Of a DNA stretch of 56,440 nt, positions 7,360 to 14,094 are shown in pieces. The stretch comes from a virus. Position numbers and translations under genes: made by a program. The stretch covers positions 1-56,440 of the IMG/VR virus record IMGVR_UViG_3300038701_000314; one strand, given 5' to 3'. Every line of letters starts with the position of its first letter. The stretch's first letter is position 1. Below the pieces are notes generated by a model. The model saw nothing but the letters and a program-made list of their open reading frames with translations, was not told the origin of the DNA and did not search any database.

Positions 7360-7598
7360 TTAGAGTACTCCTGATGTATTTTGCCCAAGAACTTACACAA
7401 TCCTTTCTTCTTGGTTTTAGCTTCGAGTAGGTAAAGAGATGATGCATGGAACATAATATCTGTGTGTACCTCACCGTTGTTCTCATACCAATCACCCCAA
7501 ACTTCTCCGTCCCTAGCTTCTGTTACGATAGCGTACTTGTACTCTGAGGCCCACACTTGTGTGGATTGAACCTTATCACCTACTTTAAACTGTTTCAT
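7356..7598 (-). CDS. SH3-like small protein with C-terminal shared peptide, 80 aa
   Basis: N-terminus MKQFKVGDKVQSTQVW (GDxV barrel start), C-terminus KTKKKGLCKFLGKIHQEYSK, a member of the recurring terminal peptide. The middle is Trp/Tyr/Asp-rich. It overlaps the gene on either side by a few bases. The order of barrel then basic linker then amphipathic helix is the same as in 7931-8161, 12651-12965 and 14675-14947, which suggests related roles. No function can be assigned. Confidence 0.7.
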   Translation of the reverse strand: MKQFKVGDKVQSTQVWASEYKYAIVTEARDGEVWGDWYENNGEVHTDIMFHASSLYLLEAKTKKKGLCKFLGKIHQEYSK

Positions 7599-7941
7599 GT
7601 CTATCTTTCTCCACTTTACGTAGGAACCTAGCGATACCCCTAAGGTGTTCCATACCTAAGATATCTTTCTCTGAGTAACGGATAACTTCTTTCCTACCGT
7701 CTTCAGTTTGATGTAGTACACCAGCAAAGTAGACTAAACTAAAGAAAGAGTTTCGGTACTCGTGGCAACAGTTGTCTGGTGTATTGTCTGGGTCGGAACT
7801 TATCCAACACTCTTGAGGATCATACTCTGACTCAGGGACTGCTACTACGTAACCTACGATAGGAAGAACATCATTAGGGATATCTCCGTCCTTGAGTACC
7901 AGTACTTTCTCACCTAGTTCAAGTGGTCTATTAACTGGCAT
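7585..7941 (-). CDS. SH3-like small protein with C-terminal shared peptide, 118 aa
   Basis: Begins MPVNRPLELGEKVLVLKDGD and ends with MEHLRGIARFLRKVEKDRHE, fitting the recurring terminal peptide (G-I-x-x-F-L-R-K-V-E). The central region has two Cys/Trp-containing acidic stretches. It overlaps both neighbours (14 bases downstream, 11 upstream), with CGGAGTAT-like spacing at its start. Part of a run of three consecutive genes carrying the peptide (7356-8161). Confidence 0.7.
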   Translation of the reverse strand: MPVNRPLELGEKVLVLKDGDIPNDVLPIVGYVVAVPESEYDPQECWISSDPDNTPDNCCHEYRNSFFSLVYFAGVLHQTEDGRKEVIRYSEKDILGMEHLRGIARFLRKVEKDRHETV

Positions 7942-8161
7942 ACTTTTCCTCCATATCTTTAATGAACTTAGAGATACCTAGAGCTTTAGGTTTAACATTA
8001 ACTAACACTAGTTTGTGTTCATCTAGATGACTTTGTGTCTCAAAGAACCACGGATTACCGTAAGAGGTGTATCTCTCTACAGTTACAACTAACTCCCCGT
8101 TGGAAAACGGAGTGCCATCGACTTTTCTTACTCGATCACCTTCTTTAAACTTCTTGGACAT
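7931..8161 (-). CDS. SH3-like small protein with C-terminal shared peptide, 76 aa
   Basis: A compact example of the family: MSKKFKEGDRVRKVDGTPF, then a second strand set, then KPKALGISKFIKDMEEKY at the C-terminus. Its first 60 residues are paralogous to the N-terminus of 6234-6725. At 76 residues it is little more than one barrel plus the terminal peptide, so it may be the simplest form for testing what the peptide does. Confidence 0.72.
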   Translation of the reverse strand: MSKKFKEGDRVRKVDGTPFSNGELVVTVERYTSYGNPWFFETQSHLDEHKLVLVNVKPKALGISKFIKDMEEKYAS

Positions 8162-8164
8162 AAC

Positions 8165-9067
8165 TCACCGTCCTTTCTTTTGGTTAGCTACCTTCAAGTC
8201 TTTCTCACAAGCTTGGAGAGAATAAATCAACTCCTTGATTAGAAGCTCAGAGTCCACAGGTTTACCTGCAATCTCACAGATAACGTCGTCGCTGAAGTGA
8301 AAGGAATCTGTGATACTCTTGAGGCCGTACTTCTTACTGAACTTTTGCACTGTACAATCCTTGAATTTACTTCCTGTATACGGGGTTACACTACCTTGAG
8401 AAGGGTAAGTGTTACGATAACTACTCGGAGTGACATAAGTAGTCGGTATTGGTTCTCGGTGTCTAGGGTTGAAGCTGTAAGTATTGGAGTAGTACCAACC
8501 GTCCTCTTGCTTACCACCATTACCCGTCTCGTTACAGATAAGAGAGTTACCTTCGCCATCTAGGAAGGTCAGGACACTGGCGTTAGACAACTGATCTTCA
8601 AGGAGTTTCTTGGTGAAGTCGTCAGACAACAACTCCTCAGGGTCCATACCTCGGGCCAATCGCTTGAACAAAGGACGAACAAACTCACGAACAAAGACAC
8701 GAGTATCACTCTCGGTGGATGTATTACTCTTGGGGCGATACTTACTGAGTGTACCGTTATGAGCCATACGAAGGTCAATGCCATCTACATCACGCTCAAG
8801 CACAGGGAAAGGATGAGCATTACGCAGGATAGTATCACCTACAGTAGTATACCGAAGGTGAACCATGACCTTCTGGTCAATAAGTTCTTCGTTGATTAGT
8901 TTGTAGAGTTTGTCGGGGTCAGCTTTGTCTGCACTACGAAGAGTGATAAGCTTACCGTCTTGGTCAGGGTAGGACAAACCATAGCCATCGGGGTTATTGA
9001 TGATAGCTGACTCGAACTTCTCGAAAGGAAGGATAAACTTAGGGTCCCTCTGGATGATTAGGCACAT
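8165..9067 (-). CDS. Class II glutamine amidotransferase-like Ntn hydrolase
   Basis: A 300-residue protein starting Met-Cys-Leu-Ile; Cys2 would be the N-terminal nucleophile after Met removal. Further family marks are NPDGYGLSY near residue 26, HLRYTTVGD near 71, AHPFP near 84 and MAHNGTL near 102, the standard order in class II (PurF-type) glutaminase domains. Such domains release ammonia from glutamine or cleave amide bonds. The ATG lies inside the last codons of the amidoligase gene, so the two are translationally coupled. In published surveys of phage amidoligase clusters, Ntn hydrolases of this kind accompany GS-like ligases; here it may supply ammonia or trim the product. The C-terminal 100 residues show no domain I recognise. 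Confidence 0.82.
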   Translation of the reverse strand: MCLIIQRDPKFILPFEKFESAIINNPDGYGLSYPDQDGKLITLRSADKADPDKLYKLINEELIDQKVMVHLRYTTVGDTILRNAHPFPVLERDVDGIDLRMAHNGTLSKYRPKSNTSTESDTRVFVREFVRPLFKRLARGMDPEELLSDDFTKKLLEDQLSNASVLTFLDGEGNSLICNETGNGGKQEDGWYYSNTYSFNPRHREPIPTTYVTPSSYRNTYPSQGSVTPYTGSKFKDCTVQKFSKKYGLKSITDSFHFSDDVICEIAGKPVDSELLIKELIYSLQACEKDLKVANQKKGR

Positions 9068-10509
9068 TGTGTTTGCTCTCCCTTGTTATACTTGAAGATG
9101 TTGTGAATAGCTGAGAACTTGGAGTGCTTCTTGATGAAGCTGGTGAACATACGGGCAAAGTTAGCATCAAACCCTGAGTAACCGATACCTTGACAGTACT
9201 CGAACATAGCCTCAGTAAACGATATACTACGCATGATGTGTCCAATGTCGAAGATACCTTGGTACACTCGTACTTCGATAGTCGCTGAGTTACCATCGTG
9301 GGCTACAGTAGCTCGCTCAGTTACCCGAATACCCTTGAGACGTTTAGCCAAGCTGCGTTGAGCACGTTGACGCTCGAACTTGGGGATACCTGTAACCCGG
9401 CTACTACCTTCACTTGTATTTTTGTATGTCTGGAAGATACGGCAGTAGCTATGGTCAGTATAACCTGAGGGGCGACAAGCTGCATCGGAGATAACACCTA
9501 CGGCATCCTCATCCCATTGGTGCCAAGCTGTAAGGAACTTGTTAGAGTGAGACTTGTCGATGAAACTATCCTTGGAGACATGGATGTGGAGACCATTGGT
9601 CAAGGAAGTACTGGTGTCGATGTAGTCACTGATAGTCTTACCCTTGGATTCAGCAAGACGCTCAAGCTTCTGGAAGAAAAGCTTCCAGTTCTTGCGGAGA
9701 TAACGGGGCGTACAAGGTACAGTCACAAGTTCGAGACGGTGGTCATACGCCCCTGAAATACTGCCATCTTGCTTGAAGATAAAGAATGGTTCCTGCTTAG
9801 GCTCAACGTCTGTAATGATGTACTGAATCTCCGTTGTAGTCAGCTTGGAGCTAATCTCAAGTTCCATACCGAAGAAAACACTGGACTCCTTGGAGGCTGA
9901 ACGGAACCAGTTGAAGTCATCACTACTCATGTTGAAAGAATAGTTATAGTGTTTGTTCCACTTGGTCTCAACACCACGGGTAGCCTGAGGGATGGTTTCG
10001 ATAGGTGTAAGGATCAAGTTCCCCAAGTAAGACATTGTAGGGGTGTAGCTCTTGGGTCCATTATCTACTACCTCAGGTTCATCCTCAACACAGAGAAGGA
10101 AGCGACCAGCAGACGCTGAGGTTGTAATACGAGGGTTGTTGTAGGTGACAGAAAGGGACTCCCTTGGAAGCATACCCGAAAGGGACTCCTTACACACCTC
10201 GTAGTTAGAACCCATAAGGTCATCCGAAGGAATGTGGTCAAAGAACCGGTACACTTGGTAGAACAGTGTGTCCCAAAGGCTAGTACCAACACCACCACAA
10301 GCCTCCTTGAGAAGATCACGGTTACTGATCCACCACTTGAGTACCGAACGGATAGTAGTGAACCCAAGCTGAAGGTGTAGTTCAGGATCGTGGAGGTACA
10401 TTTGGTTGAGTTTGACTTGCCTACCTGAGTGGTCAGTGAACTCAAGGACAGGGATAAACCAAGTCTCTTCGATCTTGAAGGTGTGTTCATTGAAGTTAAT
10501 AGTGCGCAT
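9058..10509 (-). CDS. Amidoligase, glutamine-synthetase-like COOH-NH2 ligase
   Basis: A 483-residue protein with the Amidoligase_2 pattern in its second half. FGMELE near residue 213 is the acidic metal-binding strand; DGS then RLELVTVPC follow near 248-262, NGLHIHVS near 306, and IEVRVYQGIFD near 415 followed by a helix with SFTEAMFEY. These enzymes use the glutamine synthetase fold to activate a carboxylate with ATP and join it to an amine, making peptide-like or isopeptide bonds. The first 200 residues are a non-catalytic extension without a recognised domain. Start chosen at 10509, where AAAGGAATTAACT precedes ATG and overlaps the GGCT stop; an in-frame ATG at 10551 lies inside the GGCT gene. 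Substrate unknown. Confidence 0.85.
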   Translation of the reverse strand: MRTINFNEHTFKIEETWFIPVLEFTDHSGRQVKLNQMYLHDPELHLQLGFTTIRSVLKWWISNRDLLKEACGGVGTSLWDTLFYQVYRFFDHIPSDDLMGSNYEVCKESLSGMLPRESLSVTYNNPRITTSASAGRFLLCVEDEPEVVDNGPKSYTPTMSYLGNLILTPIETIPQATRGVETKWNKHYNYSFNMSSDDFNWFRSASKESSVFFGMELEISSKLTTTEIQYIITDVEPKQEPFFIFKQDGSISGAYDHRLELVTVPCTPRYLRKNWKLFFQKLERLAESKGKTISDYIDTSTSLTNGLHIHVSKDSFIDKSHSNKFLTAWHQWDEDAVGVISDAACRPSGYTDHSYCRIFQTYKNTSEGSSRVTGIPKFERQRAQRSLAKRLKGIRVTERATVAHDGNSATIEVRVYQGIFDIGHIMRSISFTEAMFEYCQGIGYSGFDANFARMFTSFIKKHSKFSAIHNIFKYNKGEQTQCA

Positions 10510-10942
10510 AGTTAATTCCTTTGCTAACTGGGTTCCATACCCATTCGTCATTCTCAGTTACGTCACATTTATAGCAACGACACAGGTCAGACAGTTCTTT
10601 GTTTACGTAAGTCCAGCAGGTAAGTCCGTCTGCAAGCTGGATTAGTTCCCGCTGGTAGTGGTGAGGTACACCTTCAAGTCGGTCAAGTTTACCTACTACA
10701 CTATCGTCTGATACCTTGAAGACATCAACGACTACAGGTTTAAGCAAGTGCTCAGGTACTAGGTTGTCTGTATCCTTGAAGAGATAAGGAAACCCAACGT
10801 CCCCTAAGACATATTTATCAAGGGTTACGTTAGGTCCTACATACTCAGAGTCAGACAAAACCCACCGCCAATTACTACAACCGTATTTCAAAGTTCCGTA
10901 TACTGCGAAAAGTGGGGTAATACTCAGGTCGTCTTGTTCCAT
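10496..10942 (-). CDS. Gamma-glutamylcyclotransferase-like protein (GGCT/AIG2)
   Basis: A 148-residue protein with FAVYGTLKYG near residue 12, the phosphate-type loop of the GGCT fold, and LDRLEGVPHHYQRE near 80-93, whose Glu is the expected catalytic acid. The family cleaves gamma-glutamyl amides to 5-oxoproline or acts on related isopeptides. Start at 10942, with AAAGGAGTAACT before ATG; an ATG at 10966 falls in the upstream gene. Its stop overlaps the amidoligase start. Its place in the cassette suggests it processes or reverses the linkage made by the ligases, which is inference. Confidence 0.83.
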   Translation of the reverse strand: MEQDDLSITPLFAVYGTLKYGCSNWRWVLSDSEYVGPNVTLDKYVLGDVGFPYLFKDTDNLVPEHLLKPVVVDVFKVSDDSVVGKLDRLEGVPHHYQRELIQLADGLTCWTYVNKELSDLCRCYKCDVTENDEWVWNPVSKGINYAHY

Positions 10943-10944
10943 AG

Positions 10945-11184
10945 TTACTCCTTTGATACCACCCAAGCTTCAAAGACTACAAACTCTATAGTCCTACCTA
11001 AACTTGAACCAGTTAGGTCACCCCAAGTGTATTGCCATTCATTCTCTATAGCACTCCAAGCTTCTTCCTCTGAGGTGTAACCCCAAGCATTGAAGGTAGT
11101 TTCACCCCAACTATTCATAGGGTCTTTAATAAGACCATCCCGAGATATCTCCTTGATGTAGTACCTTTTAGTTCTACTGTACAT
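10945..11184 (-). CDS. Small hypothetical protein, 79 aa
   Basis: A 79-residue protein starting MYSRTKRYYIKEISRDG, with several Trp (FNAWGYTSEEEAWSAIENEW) suggesting a compact alpha/beta fold. It is embedded between the ATP-grasp and GGCT genes of the amidoligase cassette, overlapping a stop at each end. It could be a substrate or accessory of the cassette, but nothing in its sequence shows this. Confidence 0.65.
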   Translation of the reverse strand: MYSRTKRYYIKEISRDGLIKDPMNSWGETTFNAWGYTSEEEAWSAIENEWQYTWGDLTGSSLGRTIEFVVFEAWVVSKE

Positions 11185-11354
11185 TAGTTATCTCCGTTCA
11201 ACATAGCTACCACTTCTTCACAAGACACATCAACAGAACGGCTAGACCCGACAAGCCTTACCAAACACTGTTTATCCCGGAAGTCAAACTCCTCTACTAC
11301 TTCTACCATACAGGGGTTAAACCAGATACCAGAGATTAAGATTAGAGTACACAT
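11184..11354 (-). CDS. Small hypothetical protein, 56 aa
   Basis: A 56-codon frame (MCTLILISGIWFNPCMVEVV at the start) between the ATP-grasp stop and gene 10945-11184, joined by a TAATG overlap. AGAATAG precedes the ATG, a weak ribosome binding site. It has four Cys and a hydrophobic beginning, possibly a small soluble alpha/beta protein. Located within the amidoligase cassette; role unknown. Confidence 0.55.
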   Translation of the reverse strand: MCTLILISGIWFNPCMVEVVEEFDFRDKQCLVRLVGSSRSVDVSCEEVVAMLNGDN

Positions 11355-11357
11355 TAA

Positions 11358-12326
11358 CTATTCTCCTTCTGTGATAGATGGGTGGATCACCTGTCGCCAG
11401 TTGTCATACCCTTCAGGTGTATTGAAGTGTTCCTTACCTGTCTCAGCAATGTACTTGAAGCACTTAGCCATTACTTTTTGGCGATAAGACACAGAGCCAT
11501 CAGACAACAGAGGTAGGCTAGGTGCTGAGTTAAGCTCAAGGATATAGGCTCTACCCTCACGGTCAACCATTACGTCTACCCCTGAGAAGTCAAGACCTGA
11601 GTACTTGAAAGCTTCAAGGGCTACACGGCATACCTCAAGGTTCCAATCACCCCAACGTACTACATCGAAGCGACCACCTTGGTGTACATTCCAAGCTACA
11701 GCAGATGGATCATCAGGTGTTTTCTTGGCTACCGTAGCTACCCTACCTGATACGACATAGACACGATACTCAGCTACCTTGTCGATCAACTCAGAAGCAT
11801 ACCAACCGTTACGGAACACATGAGGACGTTCATGCACTACATTAAGTAGTTCGTCCAAACTGTTGACAACGAAGAGGTTTCTACCCTGAGCGTGGGTTGC
11901 TGGGCGAAGGACTGTAGATGTACTGAACTGATTCCAAAATGTCTGTGAGTGAGACTCTAGTTGTTGTCCCATCATAGAGGTCATTGTAGTTGGTACCAGA
12001 GACTCGTCCTGTTGCTGTAGCTCTTGCCGGAACATCATCTTGTTGTTGACCTTGGTTATGCTGGAGGATGTATTCAACTGCCTTGTCAAGGGTACTACTC
12101 CTGTCGCCGTTGTACATCCCCAACGAATCAGTAGTGTGTCCTCCTGCTCCAAGGCACCGCCTGATGCTGAGGCAAGCTTGTCGTTCCGACATACCGAGGC
12201 GACAGACCCAATGGATGTAACTACGCCAGTCTCGTTCACCGGCGATCCATTCAAGTAAGCCCTCATACCTCTGATAGAGCCTGCTCCCAAGCCTTTCCTG
12301 CGCAAAAAGCAAATCCGTTGTGTCAT
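11358..12326 (-). CDS. ATP-grasp ligase, RimK-like
   Basis: A 322-residue protein with the layout of phage ATP-grasp ligases. It has an N-terminal segment with FLRRKGLGAGSIRGMR, LLIRWG near residue 80, NNKMMFRQEL near 106 (start of the ATP-grasp domain), VLRPATHAQGRNLFVV near 152 (nucleotide Lys/Arg and Gly loop) and, near the end, FSGVDVMVDREGRAYILELN, whose Asp/Glu/Asn coordinate Mg. The family joins a carboxylate to an amine with ATP. It heads the cassette with amidoligase, GGCT and Ntn hydrolase. GAAGGGA lies 9 bases before the ATG. Its first 149 codons overlap a second open frame (11881-12396) in the +1 frame. Confidence 0.82.
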   Translation of the reverse strand: MTQRICFLRRKGLGAGSIRGMRAYLNGSPVNETGVVTSIGSVASVCRNDKLASASGGALEQEDTLLIRWGCTTATGVVPLTRQLNTSSSITKVNNKMMFRQELQQQDESLVPTTMTSMMGQQLESHSQTFWNQFSTSTVLRPATHAQGRNLFVVNSLDELLNVVHERPHVFRNGWYASELIDKVAEYRVYVVSGRVATVAKKTPDDPSAVAWNVHQGGRFDVVRWGDWNLEVCRVALEAFKYSGLDFSGVDVMVDREGRAYILELNSAPSLPLLSDGSVSYRQKVMAKCFKYIAETGKEHFNTPEGYDNWRQVIHPSITEGE

Positions 12327-12396
12327 CTTGTGTATTCCCTTCTAACTTCTTCATGAAGCGGATAAAGCCGCCTTTAGGTTTCCTATTTGCTCGCAT
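11881..12396 (-). CDS. Overlapping frame with N-terminal shared peptide, 171 aa
   Basis: This frame begins MRANRKPKGGFIRFMKKLEG, an N-terminal copy of the recurring peptide, with GAGGAG upstream of its ATG. It then stays open for 171 codons, of which about 149 overlap the start of the ATP-grasp gene in a different frame. Its early part reads like a natural protein (YQRYEGLLEWIAGERDWRSY, then an Arg/Cys-rich helix); the last third looks more like a shadow of the ligase frame. The N-terminus is well supported by the shared peptide. How far the product extends, or whether a ribosomal shift joins it to the ligase, is open. Confidence 0.5.
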   Translation of the reverse strand: MRANRKPKGGFIRFMKKLEGNTQDDTTDLLFAQERLGSRLYQRYEGLLEWIAGERDWRSYIHWVCRLGMSERQACLSIRRCLGAGGHTTDSLGMYNGDRSSTLDKAVEYILQHNQGQQQDDVPARATATGRVSGTNYNDLYDGTTTRVSLTDILESVQYIYSPSPSNPRSG

Positions 12397-12667
12397 GATA
12401 GTTATACAACTCCTCTAACCATTGGTAGTCTTCAGGACTTAGAGGTACACTACCTAGGTCCCTAGAGTTCCAGTAATTAGACCCTTGTAGTGTAGTATCC
12501 CAATCGAAAGAATTAAGCAACTGAGGGTAGCAGCCCCTAAGGACTTCAAGCAAAGGTTGTAGTCGTACACACTTAACCTCTGAGATGCCCTCTAGGACTA
12601 CAGAAGGTTTACCATCCCTCTTCCTAACGAAGTCCTTGAACCCTCCTCGTTTACTCCTTGTGAACAT
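12383..12667 (-). CDS. Hypothetical protein with N-terminal shared peptide, 94 aa
   Basis: Starts MFTRSKRGGFKDFVRKRDGK, the N-terminal form of the recurring peptide, ending in GKP like the copy at 384-734. The body is acidic-aromatic and helical, closing with PEDYQWLEELYNYHASK. AAGGAGGTACAGG before ATG is a strong ribosome binding site. Function unknown; it is one of three genes where the peptide is at the N-terminus rather than the C-terminus. Confidence 0.7.
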   Translation of the reverse strand: MFTRSKRGGFKDFVRKRDGKPSVVLEGISEVKCVRLQPLLEVLRGCYPQLLNSFDWDTTLQGSNYWNSRDLGSVPLSPEDYQWLEELYNYHASK

Positions 12668-12965
12668 CCTGTACCTCCTTAGGTTGCCTTGGGTACTCAG
12701 ACTCTACCTTACGGATGAAAGCCCCTATACCTTTGGGTTTCCTTGCCCTTACCTTGAGCCTACACATCAAGTCATAACCGTTACAGCCATAAGCTACCTC
12801 AGGGCCATAGTCAGAACTAATATTGACAACAAGAGTATCACCGTGTCTGGTATATAGTTCAGTAGAACCCTCAAGTACCTCAAGCACATCTCCATCTTTA
12901 AGGGGTACCCACTCAACAAGGCGCATACCCCTAGGTTTTATTTCAGGTTGGTTAGTCGTAGTCAT
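12651..12965 (-). CDS. SH3-like protein with C-terminal shared peptide, 104 aa
   Basis: Start taken at 12965, where GGAGGTCTACTACT precedes ATG and overlaps the stop of the HAD gene. The body has beta-barrel-like strands (LKDGDVLEVLEGSTELY). RARKPKGIGAFIRKVESEY is one of the clearest copies of the recurring peptide, here followed by a 13-residue tail. The end of the gene overlaps the start of 12383-12667, itself a peptide-bearing gene. Confidence 0.72.
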   Translation of the reverse strand: MTTTNQPEIKPRGMRLVEWVPLKDGDVLEVLEGSTELYTRHGDTLVVNISSDYGPEVAYGCNGYDLMCRLKVRARKPKGIGAFIRKVESEYPRQPKEVQDVHKE

Positions 12966-13300
12966 AGTAGTAGACCTCCATCGTATTGAGTTACCCAACC
13001 GGGATCATCCCCAATGTCATAACCTGTAACCACAGTGTCAGGCATATCGTCTACCCAAACATCAGCGTACACACCTTTGTGTTTGAACAGGTAGTCTCTC
13101 TTGGCTACACCATTAGTTCCTACACACTTGTCCTCACCAATGATCCTACCGATAGTTTGTACAGGCTCTTCCATGTGGGTTTGATGTCTAGCCGAGACAC
13201 ACCAGACTGTATGCCCTCGGTCCATAGCTTCTTGGGCCACCCAGTTCCAGAACAAAGGGTCTCTAGTGTACGTATCGTCGTAGTCAATAGAGAGTATCAT
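12962..13300 (-). CDS. HAD-like hydrolase, small
   Basis: A 112-residue protein starting MILSIDYDDTYTRD; DYDDT is HAD motif I (DxDxT/V) with the nucleophile at the first Asp. TVWCVSARH near residue 31 fits motif II (Ser/Thr), and WVDDMPD near 82 fits the acidic motif IV. Small HAD proteins of this size in phages are usually phosphatases for nucleotides or polynucleotide ends; the substrate here is unknown. The leader (AGGAGGTACATACTT) is identical to that of the next upstream gene, 13315-13635. Confidence 0.72.
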   Translation of the reverse strand: MILSIDYDDTYTRDPLFWNWVAQEAMDRGHTVWCVSARHQTHMEEPVQTIGRIIGEDKCVGTNGVAKRDYLFKHKGVYADVWVDDMPDTVVTGYDIGDDPGWVTQYDGGLLL

Positions 13301-13315
13301 AAGTATGTACCTCCT
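13293..13315 (-). repeat. Duplicated 23-bp leader, copy 1
   Basis: This 23-bp stretch contains the ribosome binding site AGGAGG, a spacer and the ATG plus first codons (Met-Ile-Leu) of the HAD-like gene. It is identical to 13628-13650, which does the same for the neighbouring gene 13315-13635. The two genes are otherwise unrelated in sequence. Confidence 0.85.
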
Positions 13316-13635
13316 TATGAGTAGTTAAAGATACCGTAAGGCCAAGGAGTACCTTGAGAGAGCACACCTTTACTATCGAACATATGGGTACCTTCAGTAG
13401 TTAATACAACAAAAGCTGATGCCGGGTACTCTTCCCTTTCGATCCACTCTCCTAGAGCGTTGATTACATCTCCTGTGCTCACTCTAATAGTAAGCAGCTG
13501 ACCCTTTGTGTCTCTACTAGACAACCACTCAAGGAAGTTCTGGACAAGTTCTTTGGGTAGGTAACCGTAGTGACCTTGGTTCCAGTCAGCAATACGGTTG
13601 TTCATTACATCAGGGCCTACAAGAATAAGTATCAT
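13315..13635 (-). CDS. Hypothetical protein, 106 aa
   Basis: Start placed at 13635, where AGGAGGTACATACTT precedes ATG; an upstream in-frame ATG has no such site. The protein begins MILILVGPDVMNNRIADWN and is alpha/beta in character, with RVSTGDVINALGEWIEREE in the middle. It is the first gene after a promoter and leader hairpin at 13665-13802. No family recognised; the beginning resembles nucleotide-binding proteins only superficially. Confidence 0.65.
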   Translation of the reverse strand: MILILVGPDVMNNRIADWNQGHYGYLPKELVQNFLEWLSSRDTKGQLLTIRVSTGDVINALGEWIEREEYPASAFVVLTTEGTHMFDSKGVLSQGTPWPYGIFNYS

Positions 13636-13650
13636 AAGTATGTACCTCCT
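13628..13650 (-). repeat. Duplicated 23-bp leader, copy 2
   Basis: Identical to 13293-13315: ribosome binding site, spacer and first codons. The copies lie 335 bp apart, at the starts of adjacent genes. Confidence 0.85.
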
Positions 13651-13664
13651 AGTACAAACAAATA

Positions 13665-13709
13665 CGCCCCGTACAATCCTCAAGGTATGATCCTCTAGGA
13701 CACGGGGCG
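13665..13709 (-). promoter_or_regulatory. Leader hairpin, attenuator-like
   Basis: Arms CGCCCCGT (13665-13672) and ACGGGGCG (13702-13709) form an 8-bp GC stem, extended inside by TCCT/AGGA. On the minus strand the stem is followed by TATTTGTTTGT, a loose T-rich tract. It lies in the presumed leader between the promoter at 13774-13802 and the gene starting at 13635, so it may act as an attenuator or as an mRNA-stabilising structure. Confidence 0.55.
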
Positions 13710-13773
13710 GTGAGTATCTTCTCTTTAAGTTACTAGTACCCTTAGGGTATATTACCCTTGGGACTACAAGTCT

Positions 13774-13802
13774 ATTGTACCATTTGTTTGAGTACCTGTC
13801 AA
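13774..13802 (-). promoter_or_regulatory. Sigma70-type promoter, leftward
   Basis: On the minus strand TTGACA (13802-13797) and TACAAT (13779-13774) are separated by 17 bases. That is a full consensus -35 and a five-of-six -10. It falls in one of the few gene-free gaps of the early arm (13636-13815), just upstream of the leader hairpin and gene 13315-13635. Confidence 0.75.
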
Positions 13803-13815
13803 GAGTTATTTTAAC

Positions 13816-14094
13816 TCAGGAAGCCTTTTCTTCAAGTTTCCTCAAGAATTTACAGATACCCTTCACAGGTCTGTCTTTAGGGCCAACAGGTTCCCAAGTG
13901 TGATCCTCAAAGCTGTGTTGGTCCTGAGGGTCATCTTCATCACCGTAATCGTAGTCTTCAAACCTCACACCGTACCCAAACCTAGGGGAGATAAAGACTT
14001 CAGCCACAGACCCTGTAGAACCACCGGACTCGCCACACCTATACCCTGTACACCTAAGCCTAGTACCTTCTGGGTATCTCCTGTTAGCAGGCAT
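13816..14094 (-). CDS. SH3-like protein with C-terminal shared peptide, 92 aa
   Basis: Start taken at 14094 (MPANRRYPEGTRLRCTGYRC), overlapping the stop of 14084-14488; a GTG at 14133 would add 13 residues. A Gly/Asp/Tyr-rich beta-like body (FGYGVRFEDYDYGDEDD) is followed by RPVKGICKFLRKLEEKAS, a clear copy of the recurring peptide at the very C-terminus. It is the last gene before the gap holding the 13802 promoter. Confidence 0.7.
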   Translation of the reverse strand: MPANRRYPEGTRLRCTGYRCGESGGSTGSVAEVFISPRFGYGVRFEDYDYGDEDDPQDQHSFEDHTWEPVGPKDRPVKGICKFLRKLEEKAS

